From Rhizobiales bacterium GAS188 (GTDB lineage: Bacteria > Pseudomonadota > Alphaproteobacteria > Rhizobiales > Beijerinckiaceae), in the NCBI GenBank assembly GCA_900104855.1, contig FNSS01000001.1, forward strand, positions 4,030,001-4,094,000: 64,000 nucleotides of DNA, in the 5' to 3' direction. Position 1 is the first letter of the stretch, and each line of letters opens with the position of its first letter. The notes beneath the pieces were generated by a model. That model was not told where the DNA came from, made no database searches, and was given only the letters and a program-made list of their open reading frames with translations. Position numbers and translations under genes: made by a program. Below are positions 7,448 to 15,057 of the stretch, piece after piece.

Positions 7448-8860
7448 GGGCAGGGAAGCCCCAACGGCCGGCATTTCCGGGGATGCCTGCCGGTCGAGAG
7501 CAACGCGATCTTGGGCGAGGACGATCTCGGCCATGAGCCCCGTGCCGCTCCGGCGCGGCAGGAGCCTTAGCTTGGCACCGGCCTGATCGAGCGCCGTGGT
7601 GACGATGGCGAGGCCGAGCCCGCTGCCATGCGTCGATTTGTGGCGGCCGCGGTAGAAGCGCTGCGTCACGAGCTCGATCTCGTCTCGCGGGATGCCGGGT
7701 CCTTCATCCTCGATGCTCAGCACGGCATCGGCGCCCTCCTGCCTCATGGACCAGCGCACCGTGCCGTCGCGTGGCGAATGTTCGAGGGCGTTCTCCGTCA
7801 GGTTGCGCGCCGCCAGCTCGAAGAGCTCTGCATCGATGGCGACGCGGCAGCGATCGAGCCCGTCGGCAAGTTCCACCCGCTGAGGCGCGAGGCTCGATTC
7901 GAGGTGGCGGATCATCTCACGCAGCGCCGGCCCCGGCCTGATCCAGGGCGCCGGCGGCCTCACCGCCGGCCCGTCGAGCTGCGACATGGTCAGGAGCTGG
8001 CGCACCAGGCGGCCGGTGCGATCGACCGAAACGAGCGTCTGGCGCAACGCGCCGTCGCGCGTCGCCTCATCCTTGGCGGCAAGCGCGATCTGTACCTGGG
8101 TGCGCAGCCCGGCGAGCGGGGTGCGCAGCTCATGGGCCGCATAGGCGAGGAAGCTGCGCTCATGTTCGCGCGCCGCCACCACCTTGCCGAACAGGCTGTT
8201 GAGCGCACTGATCAGCGGGCGGATCTCCGATGGCGCATGCCCGACCTCGATCGGGTCGAGCGCCTCGGCATCGCGGAGGCCGAGCTCCTGCGTGGCGCGG
8301 CGCAGCGGCTTGAGGCCGCGCCCGAGGCTCGCCCAGATGAGCAGCGCCAGCGCCGGCAGGATCAGGGAGGCCGCGATCGCAAGGCCGCCGATGATGTCGC
8401 GCACCAGCCGGGCGCGCTGGGTGAGGCTGTCGCCGACCAGCACCCGGATGCCGCGCTGATAATCCACGATCGAGAAGATGCGCCATTCCTCCCCATCCAC
8501 CATGCGGTCCGAGAAGCCGCTCGCCTGATCGGTGAGCTCGGTGCTGGGGGCGGCGCTGGAACGCCCGACGAGGCGCCCGTCGAAGGACCAGATCTGGCAC
8601 GACAGGCGGCTCTCATATCGGGTGCGCCCGACCTTGGCGTCGGGGATGACCGCCGGCGTGGCGCCCTTATTGGCCTGCACGGCGAGCTCGTTGCCGTCGA
8701 CCAGCGAGCTCACCATGCGGGCAGCTTCCGTGAGGCGCGTATCGAGGAGATGCTCGAGATAATGCCGGCTGTCGAAATAGATCCAGCCGATGGCGGTGAG
8801 CCAGACGATCCCGGTCGAGACCGTGAGGATCACGAACAGGCGGGCGCGCAGGGAGGTCAT
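7409..8860 (-). CDS. Sensor histidine kinase, QseC/PmrB-like
   Basis: 483 residues. TM1 (about 9-28) and TM2 (about 155-178) bracket a periplasmic sensor domain, followed by HAMP and the H-box FLAYAAHELRTPLAG (phospho-acceptor about H243). The N-box is NLTENALEHSP, and the ATP-lid motifs are DEGPGIP and GSGLGLAIV. The start ATG 8860 overlaps the response-regulator stop by 4 bp, so the pair is translationally coupled. The C-terminal end (SLPLGPRAPRPLLSR) is encoded inside a dispersed family-B repeat, so the original stop was probably lost or displaced by repeat insertion. The order regulator-kinase and the PmrA-like box upstream suggest a QseBC/PmrAB-type system sensing envelope or cation stress. 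Confidence 0.9.
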   Translation of the reverse strand: MTSLRARLFVILTVSTGIVWLTAIGWIYFDSRHYLEHLLDTRLTEAARMVSSLVDGNELAVQANKGATPAVIPDAKVGRTRYESRLSCQIWSFDGRLVGRSSAAPSTELTDQASGFSDRMVDGEEWRIFSIVDYQRGIRVLVGDSLTQRARLVRDIIGGLAIAASLILPALALLIWASLGRGLKPLRRATQELGLRDAEALDPIEVGHAPSEIRPLISALNSLFGKVVAAREHERSFLAYAAHELRTPLAGLRTQVQIALAAKDEATRDGALRQTLVSVDRTGRLVRQLLTMSQLDGPAVRPPAPWIRPGPALREMIRHLESSLAPQRVELADGLDRCRVAIDAELFELAARNLTENALEHSPRDGTVRWSMRQEGADAVLSIEDEGPGIPRDEIELVTQRFYRGRHKSTHGSGLGLAIVTTALDQAGAKLRLLPRRSGTGLMAEIVLAQDRVALDRQASPEMPAVGASLPLGPRAPRPLLSR

Positions 8861-9522
8861 GACGCTGCTCCGCGCAGGCGGTAGCCGAAGCCGCGCACCG
8901 TCTCGATGACGTCGCGGCCGATCTTGGTCCGCAGATGGTGGATATGCACCTCGACCGTATTGCTCTCGACGTCTTCCTGCCAGCCATAGAGGCGCGCTTC
9001 CAGCTGGTCCTTGGATTGGATCGTGCCCGGGCGCTCCATGAGGGCCTGCAGGATCGAGAATTCGCGGGGCGTTACAGGCACGGGCGCTCCTTCGACCTTC
9101 ACCGCAAGGCTGCCGGGATCGAGCACGATGGCCCCCCAGGCAATCACGGGCGCGGCCCGCCCGGCGGAGCGGCGGATGATGGCCCTGAGCCGCGCGGCGA
9201 GCTCGTCGAGATCGAAGGGCTTGCCGAGATAGTCGTCGGCGCCGCGATCGAGACCCGCGATCCGGTCGGCGATGGCGTCGCGCGCCGTCAGCAGCAACAC
9301 GGGCGTCGCGTCGGCTCGGTGGCGCAAATGCTGCAGCACGTCGAGGCCGGAGCCGTCCGGCAGCATCAGGTCGAGCACTACGGCGCTGAAGCGCGTCGCC
9401 GTGAGCGCCAGTAACGCGTCCTCGCAGCTCTCGACCCCATCGGCCCGCATGCCGTGCAGAGCGAGACCGACGGTCAGGCCGTTCAGCAGCACCGGATCGT
9501 CCTCGACCACCAGAATGCGCAA
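8857..9522 (-). CDS. Response regulator, OmpR/PhoB family (QseB/PmrA-like)
   Basis: 221 residues. The receiver domain (1-115) has the acidic pocket ED at 7-8, phospho-acceptor D51 in VLDLMLPDG, T/S in LLLTARD and K in GKPFD. A winged-helix DNA-binding domain (about 130-218) ends TVRGFGYRLRG. It partners the kinase encoded immediately downstream. A CTTAAG-N5-CTTAAG box 38 bp upstream of its start is the recognised target pattern of PmrA/QseB regulators, so autoregulation is likely and the divergent L,D-transpeptidase gene may be a second target. Confidence 0.92.
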   Translation of the reverse strand: MRILVVEDDPVLLNGLTVGLALHGMRADGVESCEDALLALTATRFSAVVLDLMLPDGSGLDVLQHLRHRADATPVLLLTARDAIADRIAGLDRGADDYLGKPFDLDELAARLRAIIRRSAGRAAPVIAWGAIVLDPGSLAVKVEGAPVPVTPREFSILQALMERPGTIQSKDQLEARLYGWQEDVESNTVEVHIHHLRTKIGRDVIETVRGFGYRLRGAAS

Positions 9523-9560
9523 ACCGCAATCTCCATTCCCTGTCGCGCTGCCGGGGCTAC

Positions 9561-9577
9561 CTTAAGGCTGGCTTAAG
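9561..9577. promoter_or_regulatory. PmrA/QseB-type binding box
   Basis: CTTAAG, five bases GCTGG, CTTAAG: an exact tandem hexamer with 5-bp spacer, which is the pattern bound by PmrA/BasR/QseB-type regulators. It lies 39 bp before the response regulator start and 119 bp before the L,D-transpeptidase start. Each hexamer is itself a palindrome, so the site reads the same on both strands. Confidence 0.65.
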
Positions 9578-9696
9578 CTAACCGAGACAAAGGCCCGCGG
9601 TCGCGGTTGGGCGCACAAGGCCCGTCCGGCCGGGGCGCACCGCCGCGCCGAGATGGCGGAAGCACAAATCCAGCCGAACATACAGTCAGGAATGCT

Positions 9697-10368
9697 ATGC
9701 CGAATCTGATTTCGCTCCGGCAAGGTCTGGCGCGCTTGCTGCCGGCTCTCGCTCTGCCCATCATGCTCAGCGCCTGCGTGAGCAATCCCTCCACGGGGCC
9801 GACGGCGGCAATTATCAAGGTCAATCCGACGGTCGCGGCCCAATATGCGGCCTTGCCGGGCGAGCCCTATGAGGTGCCGGCCGTCGATGTCGAGGAGCTC
9901 GATCCGGGCGTGCTGCGCCAGAGCGTCGAGTTTCGCACATCCGAGCCCGTCGGCACGATCGTAATCGATACCCAGGCGCGCTACCTCTATCTCGTCCAGG
10001 AGGGCGGCAAGGCCATGCGCTACGGCGTCGGCGTCGGCAAGGAGGGGCTCGCCTTCAAAGGGAGTGCGACAATCGGGCGCAAGGCCGAATGGCCGCATTG
10101 GACGCCGACCCCCGCCATGATCCGCCGCGAGCCGCAGCGCTACGGGCCCTGGAGCCAGGGCATGAATGGCGGCATCGGCAATCCGCTCGGGGCACGCGCC
10201 ATGTATCTCTACCGCGACGGGAGCGACACGCTGTTTCGCATCCACGGCACGAACGAGCCCTGGACGATCGGCCAGGCGGTGTCGTCGGGCTGCATCCGCA
10301 TGATCAACCAGGACGTCATCGATCTCTTCGGGCGCGTGCCGGGCGGCAGCCGCGTCGTGGTGCTCTGA
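9697..10368 (+). CDS. L,D-transpeptidase (YkuD domain), lipoprotein
   Basis: 223 residues. A lipoprotein signal ends in the lipobox LSAC with the lipidated cysteine at C27. A linker is followed by the YkuD catalytic domain with the motif H-x(14)-SSGCIRM (nucleophile C199). Such enzymes make 3-3 peptidoglycan cross-links or attach proteins to peptidoglycan; the family includes the ErfK/YbiS group. I chose ATG 9697 because the upstream frame is not protein-like and the signal sequence begins here. It is divergent from the two-component system and may be under its control. It converges with a secreted unknown protein 9 bp away. Confidence 0.9.
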   Translation: MPNLISLRQGLARLLPALALPIMLSACVSNPSTGPTAAIIKVNPTVAAQYAALPGEPYEVPAVDVEELDPGVLRQSVEFRTSEPVGTIVIDTQARYLYLVQEGGKAMRYGVGVGKEGLAFKGSATIGRKAEWPHWTPTPAMIRREPQRYGPWSQGMNGGIGNPLGARAMYLYRDGSDTLFRIHGTNEPWTIGQAVSSGCIRMINQDVIDLFGRVPGGSRVVVL

Positions 10369-10377
10369 CGGCCTCCT

Positions 10378-10896
10378 TCAGAACTGGCGGGAATGCACGC
10401 TTTGCGGGCCCGTCAGGGTGCGGGCGCAGTCATAGACGTCCCAATGCAAGTCATGGGGCACCCAGGAGGGCCTATGGCCGCAGGCGGTCACCGGCGGTGA
10501 GCAAGAGGCGCAGATGAAGGCCTCGAAATTGTTGAGCACGATCTCGTCTGCCTGGCCGGGTGACGTGATGGCGGCGCTGAAATCCCCGCCCTCATAGAGG
10601 AAAACGCGCATGCGGCCGCCATTGGCGGCGCTCGTCCAGTCATAGACCGCATGCGGGCTGTCCCCGTCGCGCACGATATCGCTGATATGGCCGCGAGCAC
10701 CCGCCGCCGCTTGCAGCTCGCCGAAGCTCCGCAGGCCGCGCAGCCTCTGCGCAAAACCAGAATCGATCGCGATCTTGGTCATGGCCTCGCCGGGATCGAC
10801 CGGGGGCCAGTCGGATGCGAGCGCGCCAGCTCCGGCGAGCATCAGGCCCGCGAGCAGGGCCGCAGCCCGGATCGAGAGGCGAGGCGGCATCGTCAT
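10378..10896 (-). CDS. Secreted protein of unknown function
   Basis: 172 residues. The first 28 residues form a clear Sec signal (positive start, then AAALLAGLMLAGAGALA, cleavage before SDWPP). The mature part has five cysteines in its C-terminal third (FICASC, TACGH, YDCAR), suggesting disulfides or metal binding. I do not recognise a family. ATG 10896 follows a GGGGAAAC stretch; a second ATG six bases inside is equally possible. Confidence 0.65.
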   Translation of the reverse strand: MTMPPRLSIRAAALLAGLMLAGAGALASDWPPVDPGEAMTKIAIDSGFAQRLRGLRSFGELQAAAGARGHISDIVRDGDSPHAVYDWTSAANGGRMRVFLYEGGDFSAAITSPGQADEIVLNNFEAFICASCSPPVTACGHRPSWVPHDLHWDVYDCARTLTGPQSVHSRQF

Positions 10897-10931
10897 GGTT
10901 GTTTCCCCCTGGGTTTGGCTGGCGCATCTTA

Positions 10932-11086
10932 CCTTCTCCCGCTCTTGGGCGGGAGAAGGTGCAAGTTCTTGAACAGAAAGACTCTGCGCAGTGAGGGCGG
11001 ATGAGGGACGCCGGTGAAGCGCTCGAACGCCCCTCATCCGCCTCGGCTTCGCCTCGGCACCTTCTCCCGCAAAGTGCGGGAGAAGG
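10932..11086. repeat. Dispersed repeat family A, copy 1
   Basis: About 155 bp that can fold into two outer hairpins (CCTTCTCCCGC/GCGGGAGAAGG type) and a long central palindrome GGGCGGATGAGGG...CCCTCATCCGCC. Copies are at 18977, 41114 and 63757. It ends 10 bp before the stop codon of the nucleoside hydrolase. Confidence 0.85.
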
Positions 11087-11096
11087 AAAGGGAGTC

Positions 11097-12056
11097 TCAC
11101 CCCAATCCCGACAGCCGCGCAAAGGCGAGCGCCAGGGCGCGCGGCGTGTCGGCTTGCGTCAGCACATCGACGGCGCTGCCGCTCTCCGGATCGATGACGG
11201 TCTGGCCGTCCCGATCGGATGCATCGGTGACGACCCTTATGGGCAGGCGCTCCACCTGGAACAGCGAGGGATCGGCCGCATAGAGAATCACGCAAGGGTC
11301 GTGCAGCGGGAAGGTCGCGGGCAGGGCTTGCGTCGCCGCGTCGCCCGCCGCCTGCCGGCGCCGCGCCAGCTTCTCGAGATAGGCCTCGATCATGGCGGCC
11401 GAGGTGCGGGCGATCTTGCCGCCGCTCTGTGCAAGATCGGCGCTCCATTGCCGGTCGGCCGTGACCTTGCGGGTCACGTCGAGCGGAACGAGGGTCACCG
11501 GGATTCCGGAGCGAAGCACGATCGCTGCCGCCTCGGGATCGGCCGCGATGTTGAACTCGGCGAAGGGTGTGACATTGCCGCGCTCGCGCACCGCGCCGCC
11601 CATGGCGATGATGCCGCCGAGACGACGCGCCGCATCGGGATGGCGCAGCACCAGATGGGCGAGATTGGTCAACGGGCCGAGCGCCAGGATGCGCAGCGAG
11701 AATTCGGGCTCAGCCCGGAGCAGCCGCGCCATCCAGGCGGTCGCATCCTCTTCGAGCGCCAGGGCCTGCGCGGGCGGCAGGACGACGCCGCCGATCCCGT
11801 CCTCGCCGTGGATGTCGGCCGCCTCGATGGGGGCGCGCTCGACCGGACGGGCGCTGCCGGCGATGACGGGAATCTCCTCGCGGCCGAGATGGGCAAGAAG
11901 GCTGAGCGCGTTGCGCGTCACGCCTGCGATCCCGATATTGCCCGCCACCGTGACGATGCCCCGGATGTCGAGCTCGGGCGACGCACAGGCGAGGAAGAGC
12001 GCGAGCGCATCATCGAGCCCGGGATCGGTATCGATGAGGATGGGAAGTGGCGGCAT
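11097..12056 (-). CDS. Nucleoside hydrolase (IunH/Rih family)
   Basis: 319 residues. The N-terminal DTDPGLDDALA is the calcium-binding signature of inosine-uridine preferring nucleoside hydrolases, which cleave the N-glycosidic bond of ribonucleosides. GAVRERGNVTPFAEFNIAADPEA is the second active-site block, and the conserved late HDP histidine is present. ATG 12056 is preceded by AGGA at the right distance. An in-frame extension upstream would translate a tandem heptamer repeat (RYSLFAI units) and is rejected. The phosphoribosyltransferase gene lies immediately upstream on the same strand, so the two likely form a nucleoside salvage operon: the hydrolase frees the base and the transferase remakes the nucleotide. 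Confidence 0.9.
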   Translation of the reverse strand: MPPLPILIDTDPGLDDALALFLACASPELDIRGIVTVAGNIGIAGVTRNALSLLAHLGREEIPVIAGSARPVERAPIEAADIHGEDGIGGVVLPPAQALALEEDATAWMARLLRAEPEFSLRILALGPLTNLAHLVLRHPDAARRLGGIIAMGGAVRERGNVTPFAEFNIAADPEAAAIVLRSGIPVTLVPLDVTRKVTADRQWSADLAQSGGKIARTSAAMIEAYLEKLARRRQAAGDAATQALPATFPLHDPCVILYAADPSLFQVERLPIRVVTDASDRDGQTVIDPESGSAVDVLTQADTPRALALAFARLSGLG

Positions 12057-12069
12057 TGGTTTGTCCTGG

Positions 12070-12167
12070 CGAATAGCGAATAGCGAATAGCGAATGGCGA
12101 ATAGCGAGTAGCGAAATAGCGATTGGAACGCCATTCCCTATTCGCTATTCGCCATTCGCTACTCGCC
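12070..12167. repeat. Heptamer tandem repeat with inverted second arm
   Basis: Seven or more units of CGAATAG (with single variants) run from 12070 to 12122, followed by an inverted arm (CTATTCG/CCATTCG units, 12131-12167). The whole can form a long hairpin in the spacer between the phosphoribosyltransferase and nucleoside hydrolase genes. Confidence 0.85.
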
Positions 12168-12169
12168 CT

Positions 12170-12865
12170 TCACACCGGCACCCAGCCCTCCTCGGTGAGC
12201 CTGAGATGCGGGCTTTCGAAGACGAAGGAGACTTTACCTGGCCAGTCCGCGCCGAAGGCGGCGAGCGCCGCGCCCCATTGGCGGCCCTGGCTCATGGCGA
12301 AGGCGAGCCCGACCACATCGGCCCCGGCGCGCTGCATCAGCCGCAAAGCCGTGATCGCCGTGGTGCCGCTGCTGATGGTGTCGTCGACCACGACGACGCG
12401 TTTCCCGGCAAGCCGCGGCACGAGGTTCGGATCGACGAAGAGACGCCGCCCGGCGCTCGTCGTGGTGATCGAGGTGACCGGCTCCGACAGGGAGTCCTGG
12501 TACCAGAATTTCCGCGAATAGCCGAGCGGCACGAAATTGCTCTTGCCCATGAGGCGTGCCAAAGGCGGCGCGAGCGCGAGGCCAAGCGTCGGCAGGCCGA
12601 GGATCACATCGGGATCGAGCGGCGCGAGCGTTGTGGCCATATGCGCCGCCAGCGCGTCGAGCACCGCGAAGGAGGCGTGGTTGGCGATGAAGGACGCGAC
12701 GGCCCGGTCGGCCGCTTCGAGCCGGCGGATCGGCAGCATCAGGAATTTGCCATCCGGCAGTCTCGCCGGGAAGCCCAACCTGAAGGGCGGCGTCAGACGG
12801 CCGGGCTCGATATCGCTCTCGAGCGATTGCCAGTATTGCGTGGTCGGCTCCGTGAAGTCTCGCAT
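12170..12865 (-). CDS. Phosphoribosyltransferase
   Basis: 231 residues of the type I PRTase fold. The PRPP-binding signature VVVVDDTISSGTT is intact, preceded by a flexible hood (PDVILGLPTLGLALAPPLARLMG). It probably acts on purine bases, possibly adenine- or xanthine-type; the exact base cannot be assigned. ATG 12865 is chosen over a GTG at 12907, which has no visible ribosome site. It is followed on the same strand by the nucleoside hydrolase across a heptamer-repeat spacer. Confidence 0.8.
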   Translation of the reverse strand: MRDFTEPTTQYWQSLESDIEPGRLTPPFRLGFPARLPDGKFLMLPIRRLEAADRAVASFIANHASFAVLDALAAHMATTLAPLDPDVILGLPTLGLALAPPLARLMGKSNFVPLGYSRKFWYQDSLSEPVTSITTTSAGRRLFVDPNLVPRLAGKRVVVVDDTISSGTTAITALRLMQRAGADVVGLAFAMSQGRQWGAALAAFGADWPGKVSFVFESPHLRLTEEGWVPV

Positions 12866-12920
12866 CGCCTCGTCCGTGGTCTGCTGTCGTGAGCGAGACC
12901 TTTGCACAATTCTGGAAGGC

Positions 12921-13041
12921 GCCCCACCCGTACCCTCCCCACCACTCGCTTCGCTCGCGGGGGGAGGGAGATGATCAGCGCTGATCGCCTCCCTCCCCCC
13001 ACGAGTCGCAACGAGTGGTGGGGAGGGTACGGGTGGGGGGC
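12921..13041. repeat. Large palindrome, repeat family C
   Basis: An inverted repeat of about 120 bp. The left arm starts CCCCACCCGTACCCTCCCC and the right arm mirrors it (GGGGAGGGTACGGGTGGGG), with an inner pair around GGGGGGAGGG / CCTCCCTCCCCC. It sits between the phosphoribosyltransferase start and the sigma-54 promoter of the peptide transporter. Only one copy occurs in the window. Confidence 0.85.
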
Positions 13042-13173
13042 GTTTCGATCCGTACGCCAGCGAAACCTGAGTTCCGCAAAGGCTCGCGAGGGAGTGGCCC
13101 TCATAGCGCGTCTTGGCGCCTCATCCAAGACGCTCTGGCCAAACATCGCTCGCCATTCACGCCTTGACGAGGC

Positions 13174-13189
13174 TGGCACGCTGGTTGCT
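13174..13189 (+). promoter_or_regulatory. Sigma-54 promoter match upstream of the peptide ABC operon
   Basis: TGGCACG, four bases CTGG, then TTGCT: this matches the RpoN -24/-12 consensus TGGCACG-N4-TTGCW with no mismatch. Transcription would start near 13200, about 95 bp before the binding-protein ATG. A weak sigma-70 alternative (TTGACG at 13164, GCTAAT 17 bp later) overlaps it. No enhancer site was identified upstream, where the family C palindrome lies. Confidence 0.65.
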
Positions 13190-13293
13190 AATCGAGAGGC
13201 GCAATCTCGGCATGGAATCGGTTGCCGCCAGCCCGAGCTTGCGTGAGCTGGGTCACCATCCAACGGGGGGGAGCCGCCAGGAGAACGGACGCG

Positions 13294-14877
13294 ATGAAGA
13301 GAGCTGTCGACCGGGCGCGCCGCCTAGGCCTCGCGATGCTCGCGGCGTTGCTAGCCGTGGTGGTGCCGCCGGCGGCGCAGGCCGAGCCTGTCAAAGGCGG
13401 CACCGCGATTCTCGCCGTCGACGCCGATCCGCAGACGCTCGATCCCGCGGTCTCGACCGATTACGTGGCGGGCGATATCGGCGCCAAGGTCTTCGAAGGG
13501 CTGGTCTGGCTCGACGCGGCGGCCATGCCGCAACCGCAGCTCGCCACCGGCTGGACGATCTCCGACGATGGCCGGACCTATGTGTTCAAGCTGCGCGACG
13601 GCGTCCTCTGGCAGGACGGCAAGCCCTTCACCAGCGCCGACGTCAAGTTCACCTTCGAGGAGGTGCTCGCCAAATATCATCCGCGCTCATCGAACATGAT
13701 CAAGCGGCTCGGCCTCATGGTCGACACGCCTGACGACAAGACCGTGGTGATGAAGCTCAACGCCTCCTACGCACCCTTCCTGACGCAGCTCTCGGTGTTC
13801 GACGCGCCGATCATCCCCAAGCATCTGTTCGCAGGCGGCGACATCCTGAAGAACCCGGCGGCGCAGAAGCCGATCGGCACCGGCCCCTTCCGGTTCGTCT
13901 CCTGGGAGCGCGGCGCCAGCGTCACGCTCGACCGCTACGAGGGCTATTGGCAAAAGGGAAAGCCCTATCTCGACCGCATCGTCTTCCAGGTGATCCCGCA
14001 ACCGGCGAGCCGGCTCTCCGGTCTGCAGACCGGCGAGGTCGATTTCATCTCGGATTTCTATCTCGCCAAGGCCGATATTCCGAGCCTGATCAAGGCCGAC
14101 ACTTTCCAGGCCCGCATCGGCAAGGCGTTGCCGGCGATCTATTTCGCCGAGCTCAATCTGCGCAGATCCCCCTTCGACAAGGTCGCGCCCCGTCACGCCA
14201 TGGCCTTCGCCATCGACCGCAACCGCCTGGTGCAGCAGGCGATGAACGGCCTGGCGCGTCCGGGCTATGGGGCCTTCGGCGACGGCTTCGGCTGGACCCT
14301 GAACCCCGATGCCAGCTACCCCAAGCTCTACCCCTATGATCCCGAGAAGGCGAAGGCATTGCTCGCGGAAGCCGGCATCGCGACTGGGAGCAAATTGCGC
14401 ATCGCCTATGAGGCCGCCCGTCCGCAAATGATCGCGACGGCGCAGATCATCCGCGAGAACCTCAAGCAGATCGGCTTCGATGCCGTGGTCGAGCCGCTGG
14501 AGCGCACCGTGCTGCTGCAGAAGGTCTTCAAGGACCATGATTTCGATATCGCGCTCATGTCCTATTTCTCGAGCGGCGATCCTGCCATCGGCTATAACCG
14601 GCTCTATGTCGCGAACCCGACCGATGCGATCAACGCCAATGCGGCGGGCTATGCCGATCCCAAGGTCGACGAGCTCCTGACAAAGGCCGCGACCGTCACC
14701 GATCTTTCGACACGCGGCACCATCTACAAAGCGGTGCAGACCATCCTCAGCGAGGACATGCCGGCGGTCGTCCTCTATGACGAGGCCGGCGTCGATCTCG
14801 GCTCCAAGAAGCTGCACGGCTTGTGGAAATCGGTCGACACCCGCTCCCTCTGGGAAGAGGTGTGGCTGACGCCGTGA
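13294..14877 (+). CDS. ABC transporter substrate-binding protein, peptide/nickel/opine (SBP family 5)
   Basis: 527 residues. A Sec signal (basic start, hydrophobic core to PPAAQA) is followed by a family 5 extracytoplasmic solute-binding domain beginning GGTAILAVDADPQTLDP, with the typical WTISDDGRTYVFKLRDGVLWQDGKPFTSADV block. ATG 13294 follows AGGAGA at the right spacing. It delivers short peptides, opines or glutathione-like ligands to the permeases encoded downstream. It is the first gene of a five-gene importer operon, separated from the permeases by a family B repeat that may lower downstream expression. Expression probably depends on the sigma-54 promoter at 13174. Confidence 0.92.
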   Translation: MKRAVDRARRLGLAMLAALLAVVVPPAAQAEPVKGGTAILAVDADPQTLDPAVSTDYVAGDIGAKVFEGLVWLDAAAMPQPQLATGWTISDDGRTYVFKLRDGVLWQDGKPFTSADVKFTFEEVLAKYHPRSSNMIKRLGLMVDTPDDKTVVMKLNASYAPFLTQLSVFDAPIIPKHLFAGGDILKNPAAQKPIGTGPFRFVSWERGASVTLDRYEGYWQKGKPYLDRIVFQVIPQPASRLSGLQTGEVDFISDFYLAKADIPSLIKADTFQARIGKALPAIYFAELNLRRSPFDKVAPRHAMAFAIDRNRLVQQAMNGLARPGYGAFGDGFGWTLNPDASYPKLYPYDPEKAKALLAEAGIATGSKLRIAYEAARPQMIATAQIIRENLKQIGFDAVVEPLERTVLLQKVFKDHDFDIALMSYFSSGDPAIGYNRLYVANPTDAINANAAGYADPKVDELLTKAATVTDLSTRGTIYKAVQTILSEDMPAVVLYDEAGVDLGSKKLHGLWKSVDTRSLWEEVWLTP

Positions 14878-14893
14878 GAACGAGCCGGACACC

Positions 14894-15034
14894 CTGGGAC
14901 CGCGACCGTCCCGGTTGCCCTTCCTTAAGGCGGTGCGTCAGCCCAACCGTTTGTAAGGGCGGGCGGGACGCCCGCGATCCCAGATGCGTCGGCCCTACCG
15001 CTCGCAAGGACGGGCGAGACGCCCGCGATCCCAG
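14894..15034. repeat. Dispersed repeat family B, copy 2 (inside an operon)
   Basis: About 140 bp of family B sequence (TGGGACCGCGACCGTCCCGG ... GACGCCCGCGATCCCAG), with the distal half partly duplicated. It occupies nearly all of the gap between the binding-protein gene and the first permease gene of the same operon. Confidence 0.8.
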
Positions 15035-15057
15035 CCGTCCCAGCGGGGCTTGAGGCG

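Noticed and set aside
7409-9529. A single 706-residue regulator-kinase fusion
   Set aside because: The upstream half is an out-of-frame translation of the response regulator; the kinase has its own ATG at 8860 overlapping the regulator stop.
12057-12134. Longer N-terminus for the nucleoside hydrolase
   Set aside because: The extra residues are translated heptamer repeat; the DTDPG motif and a ribosome site place the start at 12056.
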